Assembly: GCA_022606425.2 (NCBI GenBank)
Contig: JAHDVF020001222.1
Span: 558,001-622,000, forward strand
Reading direction: 5' to 3'
Length of the DNA stretch: 64,000 nt
From: Lepidostoma basale
Lineage: Eukaryota > Arthropoda > Insecta > Trichoptera > Lepidostomatidae
The stretch's first letter is position 1. Each line of letters begins with the position of its first letter. The translations under genes were made by a program, and so were the position numbers. The notes beneath the pieces are model-generated. The model had not been told where the DNA came from. It worked only from the letters and a program-made list of their open reading frames with translations, and did not search any database. Of the stretch, positions 1-10,290 are shown piece by piece.

Positions 1-262
1 ATCTTGGTCACATATTCTTCTTCTTCTCCATTGCTTGATGTAGGCCTCTTCAAAAGTTCTCCATTTTTCTCTATTCCGTGCGACTCTCATCCATCTTCTT
101 CCCACGACTGGATTATGTCGTTAGCCCATATTTTTGGGTCGACCGATGCTCTATTTTTCCTCCCATGGTCTCCACGACAAGACTTTGGGTGCCCATCTAT
201 CTGTTTCCTGTCCTACGACATGTCCTGCACATTTCCACTTAAGTTTGGCACATATTGAATGG
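1..262 (-). pseudogene. LINE-F reverse transcriptase C-terminal fragment
   Basis: On the minus strand the sequence reads LKWKCAGHVVG, then WAPKVLSWRPWEEK, a stop, and IGRPKN, then a frame with RRWMRVARNREKW and EAYIKQW. This is the usual C-terminal tail of insect non-LTR retrotransposon ORF2 (LKWxWAGHVAR ... WRPxxxKRxxGRP ... W..EAYxQQW). It has stops and a frame change, so it is dead. The copy runs off the left edge of the window and its upstream RT domain is absent. The same family is seen at 3216-3460, 9664-10251 and 50775-51240. Confidence 0.7.
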
Positions 263-429
263 AAACAAATATAAAATCCTGCAACCCATGATTGAAGGAC
301 TATGTGAAACTGGCAAAAACAAACTTTTTGGCTGCTCAACATCAAAGACTGGAATAAGGAGTGTGGAGGAGTGATTTCGGGGAGAGCAAGACAGAGAAAC
401 ATCGGGGAAACCTTATATAACACATATAG

Positions 430-690
430 GACACGCTTCTCTTACCCTAAGCTGTTAGAGAGTTTATGACGCCTTTCATCAACTTCGCTCTAGCATTCCC
501 TAGGCCCGTTCCCCGTCCATGCGGAACTTGCGATAATCTTATATAGTATCGGGTCTTATTTCATGTCGGGAAAAATAAACTTAAAAGTGGTAAAAACGAT
601 GTTTTATTAATTCTTCGAAAAGAATCACCATTATGGAATTCACCGTGTTAACTAAAGTCTAACCACAATGTGAGTGCTTCGTATAAAAAC
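430..690. other. Unassigned AT-rich DNA
   Basis: No open frame or repeat is recognised. The string around 455-535 (accctaagctgttagag, then tccctaggcccgtt) recurs in similar form near 11805-11885 and 59640-59680, so it is part of a low-copy dispersed repeat of unknown type. Confidence 0.3.
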
Positions 691-945
691 TTGTATAAAT
701 AATCCACTGTTTTGGGCGAAACACTATGATACTTTAACATTATAAGCTGTTAAATTAAAAAAAATTGTTTTGTGTATCACAATTGTATTTTATTTGTATT
801 TTTCGCGACAGCTGTTCATCATCATCATTGTAACACCTGATGATGCCAACTATATTGACGAAACAGCTGTCGCGTAAAATAAAAATACAATTGTGATACA
901 TAAAACAAAGTTTTTTTTAATGTAATAGTTTATAAACTTATTTAA
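690..945. repeat. Foldback element with hammerhead-like core (CGCGACAGCTG subfamily)
   Basis: Two inverted arms (about 758-814 and 861-917) contain tcacaattgtattttatttg and CGCGACAGCTGTT in opposite orientation. Between the arms, on the plus strand at 837-864, is CTGATGA, a T, a hairpin with CAA/TTG pairing, and GAAAC followed by the palindrome AGCTGT. This layout resembles the conserved strands of a hammerhead ribozyme (CUGANGA ... GAAA). Related copies with different stems lie at 3470-3640, 40995-41490 and 42650-43040. The flank agtccattgttttg is shared with the copies at 41000 and 42655. Confidence 0.6.
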
Positions 946-2100
946 TTATATTCGACGTCAAATAAATGACACAATTACAATAATTAACCTAGTAGCTTTT
1001 GCCTTATATCAATTAAAAATACATATTTCAAACTGTATACTCAGAGTCCAACACCGTGGATAAAGGCGATTTCGGTACCGTAAAGTCGATCATTAATACT
1101 CGTATTAAAAACGTTGTCCACTGGAGCGACCGTGTTCAGCATTTGATTGTCCTATCCACTGGCATTGCCAGAAACGAGCTAGTTCTGTAGCTTTACCGTA
1201 TATTGGGAAACATTTCGCATGCTTAATAGAACACTGGCTTAACTCAAAAAATCAAGTTTTGCTCAATCTGACATGAGTCGGCGTTTTAACAAAAATAGTC
1301 GAAAAACACGTACGAATGAAAAAGACCGATATAGTGGAAATGGAGGTCAATTGTCGGAATTTTGACTTAATTTTAACGCGAAACGATGGGTAGCGTTAAC
1401 ACAAGCCTCTGTCTAATGTTAACTCAATTATGACCTAAACCACAATCGGTCAGTTTACTATTAAGCGTGCGATTTGTGAAAAGAAAAACCTCGCGGCATG
1501 CATAATTGGGTACAATACTTTTTCATTCAGTATTATAAACGTAGTGAAAATAACTATCGAACGAAAAATATACTACACACCGTCAAAACAAACGATATGT
1601 TTAAAATATCATTTTTAGATGCAACACACAAAAATACGCAAAAATTTAAAGAACCGGCCAAGAATTTCCATAGAAATTAAATTATGATCGTAGAGCGCTC
1701 TGCGGGAGTAAAGAAACGATTAAAAACATCGCATAAAAACGTGAAGAAAGTGATAGAAAATAAAACTGTTTAATTTTCACGGTCCGCGCTCGCCTGTTCG
1801 TACAATCTGCGGTTGTCGGAGTAGCAGCAATCATTTTCACAAGTGCGCATATTAAACTTAATCATTTTTTTACAATGAAACTATAACACAGTAATATTCA
1901 GGCTCGTATAAAATAAATAACCAAGTAAATTTGCACGATGTAGGGCTAATTTTAACTGACAATTATTTATTTATTTATTTAGGGTAATAAACAGCGATTG
2001 TGATATAAATATACGTATAACTAATTGAAACAAAATTTCGAAAAAAATTTGAGCGGTTAATAATTTGCAATCCGTGAAATATTTACGGAAGTAAATATTT
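946..2100. other. Unassigned AT-rich DNA
   Basis: No recognisable gene or element. Short open frames here (for example 1498-1680, rich in K and N) have the composition of random AT-rich sequence and no motif. Confidence 0.4.
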
Positions 2101-2112
2101 TCTACCCTTTAA

Positions 2113-2206
2113 AAACCGGCCACACTATACGCTCCGCGCCACAGGGCGTGATCACAAGCGAACTGTGTCTTGGCTCCTACCCAGGCATTTCGGTGTGGCC
2201 ATACCC
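2113..2206. repeat. Short inverted-terminus repeat (possible tiny MITE)
   Basis: Ends are GGCCACAC (about 2117) and GTGTGGCC (about 2200) around a GC-richer core in AT-rich surroundings. I see no clear target duplication, so this is tentative. Confidence 0.3.
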
Positions 2207-2404
2207 TAAGGGTTCAAAGGGTTCTACAAGCCATCGATCTTTTCAGACCTTATTAAAACTTCAAAGAATTTCCTGAAAAAGATTTTCCGCGGTTTAATAT
2301 GTAATAAGTTTAAAATGTAACGTAACAGTTCATAATTTTTAACCATATTAATAAAAAGTTTGGTAGGAAGGATAAAAAAATATATACAATCTATCTATAT
2401 TATA

Positions 2405-2915
2405 TTGGGTTGGGGAAAAAGTAATTTCGTATTTAGCGCCCTTTTTTTCAACTAAGTATATCTCGTTCATTATTGGTCATATCGGATCATACGATACGGC
2501 GTTGTAAAGGTGTGAGTGTATACTACAAACGCTTCTTTGACAGTAATGCGCATGGTTTAGGCTGAAATTCGTGAACTATCGTGCGTAGAGTATGGAGGTC
2601 TCAAAGGAAGAAATTCGCCATATTTAAAAAATTTACTACCCTATAGTCCGGACCTGGCACCAAGTGACTACCACCTGTTCCAGTCTATGGCCAATACGCT
2701 TGGGGGTACAAATTTGGCTGGTGAATATTAGTTGTCCGAGTTTTTTGCCAATAGGGACAAGGGCTTCTACGAGAGGGGCATTATGGATGTGATGAGTTGG
2801 ATTCTCGTTGGCAACAAGTTATCGAACAGAACGACGCATATTTGAATTAAATCGGATGATTGTAACACTTTTTATAGAGCATTGAAATAAAACAAAAATA
2901 CTTTTTCCCCAACCA
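2405..2915 (+). mobile_element. Internally deleted mariner element
   Basis: Terminal inverted repeats GGTTGGGGAAAAAGTA (2408-2423) and TACTTTTTCCCCAACC (about 2899-2914) lie next to TA dinucleotides, the target of mariner. Between them the transposase reads MEVSKEEIRHI at 2592, the usual mariner N-terminus, then jumps almost at once to SPDLAPSDYHLF (the third catalytic Asp region of the DD34D class) and to FFANRDKGFYERGIM near the C-terminus, with one internal stop. The DNA-binding region and the first two catalytic Asp residues are lost, so the copy is non-autonomous. Total length is about 510 bp against about 1.3 kb for a full mariner. Confidence 0.9.
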
Positions 2916-2940
2916 TATTATATTATCATGCAGTTTCGAT

Positions 2941-3088
2941 CTATATTATTATCGTTATGATGAAGCGCTCTTTACACCATTATGGCGCGATCCACATCGA
3001 TGTAAAGAGTATTGATATTATTACATTATATACATTTTCATTCTCGAGACACGTGATAGGTAGCTAATCTAACGCCATTTTATTGTAT
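2941..3088 (-). repeat. tRNA-SINE 3' body, minus strand
   Basis: Read on minus: acaataaaatggcgttagat, then tagctacctatcacgtgt, the same body as the complete SINEs at 35136 and 26772. It continues into a tail (ctttacatcgatgtggatcg ... gtaaagagcgctt) that is also present at 31380-31510. The tRNA-like head is missing. Confidence 0.65.
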
Positions 3089-3133
3089 CTATCTAACCAT
3101 CACGCCGTCTCTCCGTAAGGGTAGGCAGATGGT
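3089..3133 (-). mobile_element. LINE-A 3' terminus (short)
   Basis: The sequence taaccatcacgccgtctc, then gtaagggtaggcag, is the complement of the LINE-A end (CCTACCCTTTCGGGGAGACGGCGTGATGG with TTAG tail). Only about 45 bp remain, an extreme 5' truncation. Confidence 0.65.
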
Positions 3134-3215
3134 CCGAAACATGTTTATGAAATATGGAAGGTGTTGTAAAAACACAAGGTTATTAAAAAAATATTTAAAT
3201 GTGAATCCACAACAC

Positions 3216-3460
3216 AAAGTGATGACGAATTTAGAAGACATTCATTTCGCGACTCTCATTCATCGTCTTTCCCCGACTAGGATATTTTTTGGGGTCGACC
3301 TATGCTCCGTTTTCTCTCCCATAGTCTCCACATCAAGACTCTGGGTGTTCATCTCTCTATTCCCTATCTGGCGACATGTCCTGCCCATTTCCACTTCAGT
3401 TTCGCAAGACGGTCCATCATATCTACAAGCTTTGTCTGGCGTCTGATTTCAGTATTAGGT
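3216..3460 (-). pseudogene. LINE-F reverse transcriptase C-terminal fragment
   Basis: Minus-strand reading gives TEIRRQTKLVDMMDRLAKLKWKWAGHVAR, interrupted here only for length, followed by WRLWERK and IGRP in shifted frames. This is the C-terminal region of a non-LTR retrotransposon ORF2 after the RT domain. It has frame breaks and no RT core. Confidence 0.7.
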
Positions 3461-3469
3461 ATTTTCACA

Positions 3470-3645
3470 CCATCGTATTGTTTAGACTGAAACAATATGT
3501 TATTATCTGTTATTATACATATACGTCGCGACGACTGTTTCGCCAAGTTATGTTGGGATCATCAGGTGTTACAAACATATTGAAAACAAGAAACAGCTAT
3601 CACGATAATATCATAAAATTAATTAATAAATTGTGATACCTATAA
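3470..3645 (-). repeat. Foldback half with hammerhead-like core
   Basis: The minus-strand core at 3537-3565 is CTGATGA, T, then a CCAA/TTGG hairpin, then GAAACAG followed by TCGTCGCGACG. It follows ggtgttacaa on the complementary side, exactly as at 837 and 41422. The stem sequence differs from those copies but still pairs. Confidence 0.55.
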
Positions 3646-3651
3646 TCGACT

Positions 3652-4540
3652 AACTAACTAACCATCACGTCGTCTCCCCGAAGGGGTAGGCAGAATGAAT
3701 GGACCGCCACACTGTTGTCCTGACATATATCTCTCGCTTCCTCTACATTCATACATCGTGTCATGCACGCACGACGATTTCTTAAGACTCCTTACGTGAC
3801 CGACATTTAATATTTGTTTGATTTGATCGTGCCGATTTTTCATCGGCCTTCCTCTATTTCTAGCTCCGTTCAAGTCGTTTACATATACCTTCTTCACCAT
3901 TCTGTATTCACTCAAAATTTCCATGTGTCCAAACCATCTCAACGATCCTTTCATTATTTTGTTCCTAACACTTTCATTCGCACTGCATTCACTTCTTATA
4001 TTTGCATTCGTCACTATCATATACAGATTTACCACACATTCGTATTAGAGATCTCATTTCTACTGCATTAATTCTACTTTCATCCTTCTTTTGATAGTTC
4101 CATACTTAACTTCCATACATAAGGGTCGGCACAAGAACACCATTGTGCATTGCCATCTTAGCCTTTTTGGATAGGCTTTTGTTTGCGATGACAACTTTAA
4201 GTACACCATTTACTCTGTTGCCTGCCCCAACCCTTCTTTCAATATCCTTCTCCACTCTCTCATCCTTTGTAAACATACTTCCTTAATAAACAAATTCATC
4301 CACTAGTTCCAGATTTTCACCATTCACACTAATGTTACAGACTGTCATGTTTCCCTCTTTTTCTAAAATCATTACCTTGGACTTATTCACATTCATCGTT
4401 AAATCGTATCGTTCGCATACTTCATACATACTAGACACCAGGGCTTGTAGTTCATGCTCGTTGTCTGCAAGTAGCACATCGTCGTCCGCATAAAATAGAC
4501 AGCCTACAGACATACCGTTCATTTTTAGTATTTTCAAAAT
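3652..4540 (-). pseudogene. LINE-A retrotransposon, 5' truncated, RT catalytic motif present
   Basis: The longest minus-strand LINE-A copy. 4283-4537 encodes a reverse-transcriptase palm piece with LFYADDDVLLADNE (the YADD catalytic box) and VDEFVY, which matches the VDEFVYLGS of the 43300 copy. 3658-4035 encodes the tail (KIMKGSLRWFGHMEIL, VKKVYVNDLNGARNRGRP, then RHDQIKQILNVGHV). It ends at 3652 with (CTAA)n, the complement of the (TTAG)n tail. Frames are broken between the two pieces. The RT fingers and the endonuclease are absent. Confidence 0.8.
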
Positions 4541-4844
4541 TAAAACATTTAACTATCACTTTCTCCTGACCCCTAAAAGGGTAGAGACAATGTGGTCCCA
4601 TCGGTTTCATAAATGAGTGTTCCCGGGACTCCCATCTAGGGGCGAACAATGACTAAAATAACGTTAAAGGTAAAGGATTAACGCTGTTCCGCACCGTCGA
4701 CAGCCCTAGAGATACACACGTCCTATAGTTTAGCTATGAAAATGGATATAACCGTGCCATTACTGGGTTGAATCGCATATGTACATTGCGGCAAGGGTAG
4801 ATAATAATTTTAATAACTTACACCATTATATCGAAATGGTGTGG

Positions 4845-4985
4845 CATAGCGGATAGAATGCTTGGCTCATGATCCGAGGAATCATCCCAAGTGAGGCCTG
4901 CTGCTTTAACGTCGTCCTGCAGGGCTCTTCTCCAGTTGGCTCTAGGTCTGCCTCGCTTCCTCTTTCCCCCCATAGGGGACCAGTC
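4845..4985 (-). pseudogene. LINE C-terminal fragment (GKRKRGRP type)
   Basis: Minus-strand reading gives LVPYGGKRKRGRPRANW, then RRALQDDVKAAGLTW, the C-terminal hallmark of a common RTE-like LINE in arthropods (GKRKRGRPxxTWRR ... GLTW). It is directly abutted by LINE-A sequence at 4985. Confidence 0.65.
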
Positions 4986-5188
4986 TAGTCTTCATTGATT
5001 AAAATTAAAAAAGGATCCCTGAGATGGTTTGGACATATGGAACATTATGATGCAAGAAAAGCCGTGGAAGGCCAAGGATAGAGCATGGCATGACCAAAAA
5101 AATCATATACTAAAAGCCGGCCATATTCGAAGTCGGAAAAATCGACGAGCGTGCTGGTTTCTTGGCCTTGTGACGAGGAATTTTAAGA
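4986..5188 (+). pseudogene. LINE-A C-terminal fragment
   Basis: Plus-strand reading includes LRWFGHM, then HDQKNHILKAGHIRSRKN and RRACWFL. It matches the WFGHMERM ... WHDQINQILKVGHVRSR tail of LINE-A, with a deletion of the KVYVNDVNG segment and loss of the 3' tail. Confidence 0.65.
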
Positions 5189-5189
5189 G

Positions 5190-6412
5190 GTATAATCAAA
5201 TCAATCAAATCAAATCAAATCAGTTTATTTTCTCAAAAGACATTACAAACATTTTTTATAGTTTAAGGCATCTATTGAGAACAGGTAAAACATAAGGAAT
5301 ATATAATACCAGGAACGCATGAGAGATGGTTCGACATTAGGAATACAAAATACTCTCCAAAGTCAAGAGTATTTGTCTTCTGAATGTACTTTCACGAATA
5401 TGAAAGACATCGATCTCCGAAGCGATCATGTTCAGCAGTTTGATTGCTCTCCCCACCGGCATCACCAGAGGCAGGTTGGTTCTGCATGCTGGGAGATAAA
5501 ACAGTCTGTGCTGACGCTGTCGAAGATAGCCATCCGGAACATAAAGATGGATAGCCTCCAAGATGACGGAGTTCTCAAAGAATCCCCTGATAAGTCTGAA
5601 GAAATGGGTAAGTGTGCACCCATCCCTTCTTATCTGTAAACTATCGGTCCCCAGCATGCCCAAGAGGAATGCAGTGGGATAAAGCCACGGATAGCTACCA
5701 AACTCCCTCATGTAGAGATATCTCAGAAATCTTTTCTGAACCCTCTCTAACATGAGCGAGTATCTCGCCTCGTGGGGACTCCATATCACCGAGCCACACT
5801 CGAGCCGGCTCCGGACCAATGAGTTGTACAAAATTCGCAAAACATAGGGATTCTTGAAAACTCTACCAGTTCGGAGAATAAATCCCAACATTTTCAGTGC
5901 AACTCCACATATTCTCTCGATGTGAGCATGGAAAGTCAGCCTACTTTCATAAACGATACCAAGATCCTTTATCGTTGAAACACGCTTAAGTTTCTGGTTA
6001 TCCATTGTGTATCTGTAATAAACAGTACGCAATGCTCTCGTAAAAGATAAAATTACGCATTTAGAGATATTGAAATAAATTTGATTGGTTTTACTCCAGC
6101 GGACGATATTATTTATATCTGACTGGAGATGGAGGCAATCTTCGGGGCTTTTTATCTCAAGGAATAATTTAAGATCATCTGCAAATAAAAGAAATCGCGA
6201 AAATTGTATAACCCTCGCGACATCATTAATGAAGATGATGAAGAGGAGTGGACCAAGGTTTGAGCCCTGTGGCACTCCGGAATATACGGGAAAAAGTGCA
6301 GATTGAAATATACCGTATGAGGCAAACTGTTTCCTTTCCCTCAGGTAGCTAATAAAAAATAAAACCAACTTAGAAGAGAAACCAATTTCCGACAGCTTTC
6401 GCAGAAGTACGG
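5190..6412 (-). mobile_element. LINE-B copy (jockey/CR1-like), 5' truncated
   Basis: The element spans the 343-residue RT fragment at 5337-6368 plus about 30 more in-frame codons upstream (LLRKLSEIGFSSKL) to 6412, where a LINE-A end abuts. The 3' UTR (about 5190-5336) ends in repeats of TTTGA on the minus strand (atcaa on plus) instead of poly(A). Four other copies share this 3' end: 7243-7640 and 53960-54530 on plus, 57590-57960 and 61505-61930 on minus. Confidence 0.85.
5337..6368 (-). CDS. Reverse transcriptase C-terminal half of LINE-B, open for 343 codons
   Basis: This is the RNA-directed DNA polymerase of a non-LTR retrotransposon, which copies its RNA at a nicked target site. Visible motifs are SGVPQGS at residues 30-36 (RT motif 4/B) and FADD at 62-65 (catalytic motif C), then CVILSFTR and the thumb region (KDLGIVYESRLTFHAHI), and the C-terminal tail QRQHRLFYLPACRTNLPL. 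Motif A with the first catalytic Asp lies upstream and is lost by 5' truncation. The ATG is just the first Met in a longer frame. A full ORF2 of this class has about 900-1000 residues including an APE endonuclease. The open frame suggests fairly recent insertion, but the copy cannot be functional alone. Confidence 0.85.
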   Translation of the reverse strand: MVLFFISYLRERKQFASYGIFQSALFPVYSGVPQGSNLGPLLFIIFINDVARVIQFSRFLLFADDLKLFLEIKSPEDCLHLQSDINNIVRWSKTNQIYFNISKCVILSFTRALRTVYYRYTMDNQKLKRVSTIKDLGIVYESRLTFHAHIERICGVALKMLGFILRTGRVFKNPYVLRILYNSLVRSRLECGSVIWSPHEARYSLMLERVQKRFLRYLYMREFGSYPWLYPTAFLLGMLGTDSLQIRRDGCTLTHFFRLIRGFFENSVILEAIHLYVPDGYLRQRQHRLFYLPACRTNLPLVMPVGRAIKLLNMIASEIDVFHIRESTFRRQILLTLESILYS

Positions 6413-6495
6413 TATGTCAGGACAGAGCAGTATGGCGGTCCATCCTCTCTACCTTCCCCTCCAGGGAAACAGCGTGATTGGTAGTTAGTTAGTTA
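6413..6495 (+). mobile_element. LINE-A 3' terminus with TTAG tail
   Basis: It reads atgtcaggacagagcagtat, then ggcggtccatcctct, and ends gggaaacagcgtgattgg plus TAGT TAGT TAGT. Only the last codons and tail of LINE-A are present. Confidence 0.75.
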
Positions 6496-6575
6496 CCAAT
6501 ATTTGTTATTATGTATTTTTTTTTTAAATCGTTTTGTCGGCCATTGTCATGATTACTCGCAAACATTCAACTGAA

Positions 6576-6800
6576 CCAACTAACTAATCATTACGCCGTC
6601 TCCCTGAAGGGGTAGACAGAAAGAATGGACCGCCACACTGTTCTTTCCTGACATGCTAATCTCGCTTTCTCAACATTCATACGTCGTGTCATGCAGGCAC
6701 GTCGATTTCTGACTCCTCATATGGCCGACATTCAATATTTGATTTAATTGATCGTGCCTCGTTTTCTTCGATCGTCCTCTATTTCTAGTTCTAGTTCTTG
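6576..6800 (-). mobile_element. LINE-A 3' fragment
   Basis: Starts on plus as actaactaatcattacgc, the complement of the LINE-A tail, and continues through the complement of the MTRCMNVE and WHDQINQIL coding region with frameshifts, to a break at 6800. Confidence 0.7.
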
Positions 6801-6882
6801 CAGGGCCCTTGAGATGAGTATATCATAAAAATGGCGGTCTATAGCCAATCCAATTTACTATTATTATTATTATTATTCTTTA
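6801..6882 (+). mobile_element. LINE-C 3' terminus with (ATT)n tail
   Basis: The sequence gggcccttgagatgag, then aaaaatggcggtctatag and (ATT)n, matches the LINE-C 3' end at 19320-19390, where it follows a CR1/L2-like ORF. Confidence 0.7.
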
Positions 6883-7242
6883 TTTTTTCTAATCACGGTC
6901 GCATAATGTCACATCAATCATCGATACAAGCATTATACATTATTATCGTGTTTTTTGTTGGACATTGTCATTCGATGTATTGAATCGGAGTGGAATACCA
7001 GAAAGAAGAATTGCAATTATGATGTCACGGTGCGATCAGCCGTAAGCGTGGGAACAGGCGTCTGCGTGGAACCCTTCGTCACAGTGAGATAATATGTATT
7101 TTGGTAGTGCGTTTAACACTCGTACAATTTATTGATTTGTGCCTTTAGCAATTATACAGTCAGTGCATTTTGTTTATAACTACATTTAGTCGTTTACTTA
7201 TTTATAAAGTTTACACCGTTGTTATGCAATGAATAGTGGTAG

Positions 7243-7640
7243 CATGGAGAGGGTTCAAAAGAAATTCTTGAGAGCCCTCTACATGAGAGAGTACGGGGTA
7301 TATCCTTGGCTCTATCCAACGGCATTTCTCTTGGGTACGCTGGAGAATAACTCCCTCATTTTTTCAAACTGATTCGGGGCTCTATTGAGAACCCCTATGT
7401 TCTGGAGCAAATAGGTCTTTTTGTTCCTGACCTGCGACAGCGCCGACATCAATCGTTCTTGGCTCCGTCACGCAGAACCAACCTGCCTTTGGTAATGCCA
7501 GTAAGAAGAGCAATTCGGACATTGAATCTAATCGTCTCGGATTTGGACAGTATCAGTGAGGCAGTATTCATAAAAAAATATTACAAATTCTGGAAAGAGC
7601 CTCACTGACGTCGACATATTTGGGTTCCTTCTGATATGTA
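7243..7640 (+). pseudogene. LINE-B C-terminal fragment
   Basis: Reads MERVQKKFLRALYMREYG, then YPWLYPTAFLLGTL, closely matching LERVQKRFLRYLYMREFG in the 5337-6368 copy. A deletion/frameshift follows (RRDGCTLTHFF lost), then RQRRHQSFLAPSRRTNLPLVMP. Stops and frame shifts make it inactive. Confidence 0.8.
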
Positions 7641-8205
7641 TGATTTTTTGGTTTCATGTTGTTTTATCTTATCTTTGTAACACCGTTTTTGTCCGAATGA
7701 GTCGCCTAAATGTTTTTCGTTTGTTATATCTCATTTGTGTATTATGTATAAATAAATAAACAAAGCATGTAATATCAATATTTCCGAGCAAACCGCCCCA
7801 ACCGTGGGGCGCAGAAATACACAGGCAGATAGGATATGGCCCCATGCGTGGGTCACAGTGATTATTTCTAAATAACGTCAGGATAGAGATTACCAACTAC
7901 ATAAACTGATTAGAATAAATATTATAGTTACACGTTTTCCCAACTTTACAAACGGTATTTTAAAATGCCATTAATATCTTACTACTCAAGAACTCGAGGA
8001 TGTTATTAAGACAAAAAGAGTTTTTTTAAACACTTCCATTAAAAATAAAAATATTTTAAAAACGTAAAATATTAACTGTTTGATCTCTTGTAAAGGTTGT
8101 ATCCCTGGTACAATGCCTAATTTTAATATACCTAGCACATGTTACATATGTTCTTAGATTCTTGTATTATACATATTATACATATGTTCTTAAATTTTAA
8201 GCTTT
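7641..8205. other. Unassigned AT-rich DNA
   Basis: No gene recognised. 7740-7860 carries a GC-richer block (accgtggggcgcagaa) of unknown nature. Confidence 0.3.
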
Positions 8206-8515
8206 CTTCTGCTTAATGCTTAAAATCCAGTCTTCATAGATGGCGCTATTGTGTAGATTGAAACTAGAAACTAGAAGGGTGGTGTTACAGATTAACATAT
8301 ATACAACTTCCAAAAATTTGTCAGACATAGTTGTCATAAGAAAAGGTGGAATGGGGAAAGTTGTATTACATAAAGCGTGCGCTTAACTCAACCAAGGGTC
8401 ATGAGTCAGGTCATAAGTCATGACAGGTCATAAGTCCTCTAAGCACCTCGATCACCATATTCTGTTTCCAATTTGCATCTTCGTCTCTATTAACATACAA
8501 TTAATCGTTCAATAT
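8206..8515 (-). repeat. Long-TIR foldback element, right arm only
   Basis: This matches the right half of the complete element at 24510-24925: cttcatagatggcgc, gtcataagaaaaggtggaat, ttacataaagcgtgcgctta, aggtcataagtcct and tttgcatcttcgtctctatt in the same order. The left arm is missing. A small local duplication of ggtcataagtc is present near 8398-8440. Confidence 0.7.
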
Positions 8516-8849
8516 TTTGTTCAAAACGCTTTCATTCGCACTGCATTCATTTCTTACACATACTCGTATATGCATTTGACACTCTATCAAATAAAGATTA
8601 ATCACACATTTGCTAAGAAATTTCATCTCATATATACTGCATTTATTCTACTTTTATCCTTCCTTTGCCAGTTTCTATTCAAGGTATCCAAATAATAACT
8701 GTATTTCTAATTCTAATTTTAACTGTAAACTAAAAACATAAAATATGATTGTAAAATGTGTTATAAATTTCACAGTGCCCTTTGTAACCTGCGAGTATAC
8801 AAAGGGAAATTAGAAACATTACTGAGCGTAGATAATAAATCGTCTTGGG

Positions 8850-8935
8850 CCGAAATATAGGGCGTGTCCGCGAGGGGTGGATCGGGGAGAAACCCCCTTA
8901 GGGGGGAAAGGGGGCGCGGCAATGGCGAAAATTTG
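8850..8935. other. G-rich block
   Basis: Runs of G (aggggtgg, cggggag, taggggggaaagggggcg) stand out in AT-rich DNA. Four or more G-runs on one strand could form a quadruplex. No gene or repeat copy is seen. Confidence 0.3.
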
Positions 8936-9009
8936 CGGACTTAAATATATCTCATGCATACAAAACACGCTGACGTATTTATATTTGAAAATGGAAACAA
9001 ATTTATCTT

Positions 9010-9425
9010 AAGGTAGGCAGAGAGAATGGAACACCACACTACTCAATACTGAAACACATCTCTAGAATCATCCACATTCATACACGTTAGTCGATTCTTC
9101 TGACTTCTAACATGGCCAACCTTTAAAATTTGATTAATTTGGTCATGCCACATTTTCCTGGGTCTTTCTCGACTCCGAAACCCATGCACATCGTTAACGT
9201 ATACTTTCTTTACCATTATTTCTTCATCCATGCGTACCATTTGTCCAAATCAACGCTGTGATCCTTTCATGATTTTGTTCATAATACTTTCTTCAGCTCT
9301 AAGTGTCTTCTTGGTATCAGCATTTGACATTTTATCATGACAGAGAGGATGGATCGCCATACTGCTCTGTCCTGACATACTTTTCGAGTTTCCTCTACAT
9401 TCTTATATCGTTACAAAATTTCAAA
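9010..9425 (-). pseudogene. LINE-A fragment
   Basis: 9043-9240 on minus encodes EEIMVKKVYVNDVHGFRSR, then ERPRKMWHDQINQILKVGHV. Beyond 9240 it continues as the complement of KIMKGSxRWFG. A second short inverted LINE-A piece (9340-9420, gagaggatggatcgccatac) abuts it. Confidence 0.75.
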
Positions 9426-9492
9426 TAAAAATAAATAAAATTTTCATACGAAGCACACACTTTGTGGTTAGACATTTTAAAAATATATACTA

Positions 9493-10290
9493 AATAAATA
9501 AAACTTTGTATTTAACCACGGTATGGTTATTATAATTGATACCAACTAGTTTCGCTTGGACCCAAGCTTCATCAGGGCAGTATAATAACTTGTTGTTGTT
9601 GTAGTTAGAATGCCCTGATGAAGCTTGGGTCGAAGCGAAACTTGGCATCTTTATCATAACCATCTCGGCCCAATCAATTGGGCCGAGATAGCCAAACCGC
9701 AGAGCTTAAGAGAAGAATTTGACTAAACTGGGCAGCTTTTGGAAACATGGGTTACATCTTTAAAAAACGGAAAATACCGATCAACCTGAAACGAAAAGTC
9801 TATGAAGCCTGTGTTCTGCCAGTTGGTACTCATGGTCTTGAAACTGTAACATTGTCCAAACAAAGTGCCCAGAAACTACGAGTGAACCAAAGAGCCACGG
9901 AAAGAGCCGTGTTAGGAATAAGCCTAAGGAGACAGAGTCAGAAACGCTACGGTGAGAGAAAAAAACAAAGGTCACTGACATCATCCATCGGGCGGCGACT
10001 CTAAAATGGCAATGGACAGGTCACGTAGCCAGAAGCTCAGATGAAAATGGACAAGAAGACTGCTGACTTGGAGACCGTGGATGGCAAAGAGATGTGCAGG
10101 GCAACCGCAACCACGGTGGAAGGATGATCTGAACAGACACATCGGAATAACCTGGATGCAGTCTGCACAAGACAGAGTGACATGAAAGCGAATGGAGAAA
10201 GGCATTTATCCAGGAGTGGATGGGAATAGGCTGAGGAAGAACAAGAATATAATAACCATACCGTGGTTTAATACGATTTATTTATGTATT
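9493..10290. repeat. Foldback element with two hammerhead-like cores, split by a LINE-F insertion
   Basis: Left arm (minus core 9549-9575) and right arm (plus core 9615-9641) both read CTGATGA, A, GCTT loop AAGC, GAAAC. The arms continue outward as inverted copies (ggtatggttattataattga against tcataaccat). The right arm stops at ATAACCAT (9656-9663) and resumes at 10252-10259 with the same ATAACCAT followed by accgtggttt, the expected continuation. A LINE-F copy therefore lies inside it, flanked by an 8-bp duplication. Confidence 0.7.
9664..10251 (+). pseudogene. LINE-F insertion with 8-bp target duplication
   Basis: Encodes MGYIFKKRKIPINLKRKVYE, then ACVLPVGTHGLETVTLSKQ, SAQKLRVNQRATERAVLGIS and, after frameshifts, LKWQWTGHVARS-like and RPWMAKRCAGQPQPRWKDD-like tails. 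It is the post-RT region of a non-LTR retrotransposon. ATAACCAT borders both sides (9656-9663 and 10252-10259), as expected of target-primed reverse transcription. It is 5' truncated, since no RT palm is present. Confidence 0.75.

Noticed and set aside
4..258. 84-codon plus-strand frame at the left edge
   Set aside because: Antisense of the LINE-F C-terminus, which has recognisable motifs on minus.
8850..8935. G-rich block as a coding exon
   Set aside because: No frame with splice sites; listed only as an unassigned G-rich block.
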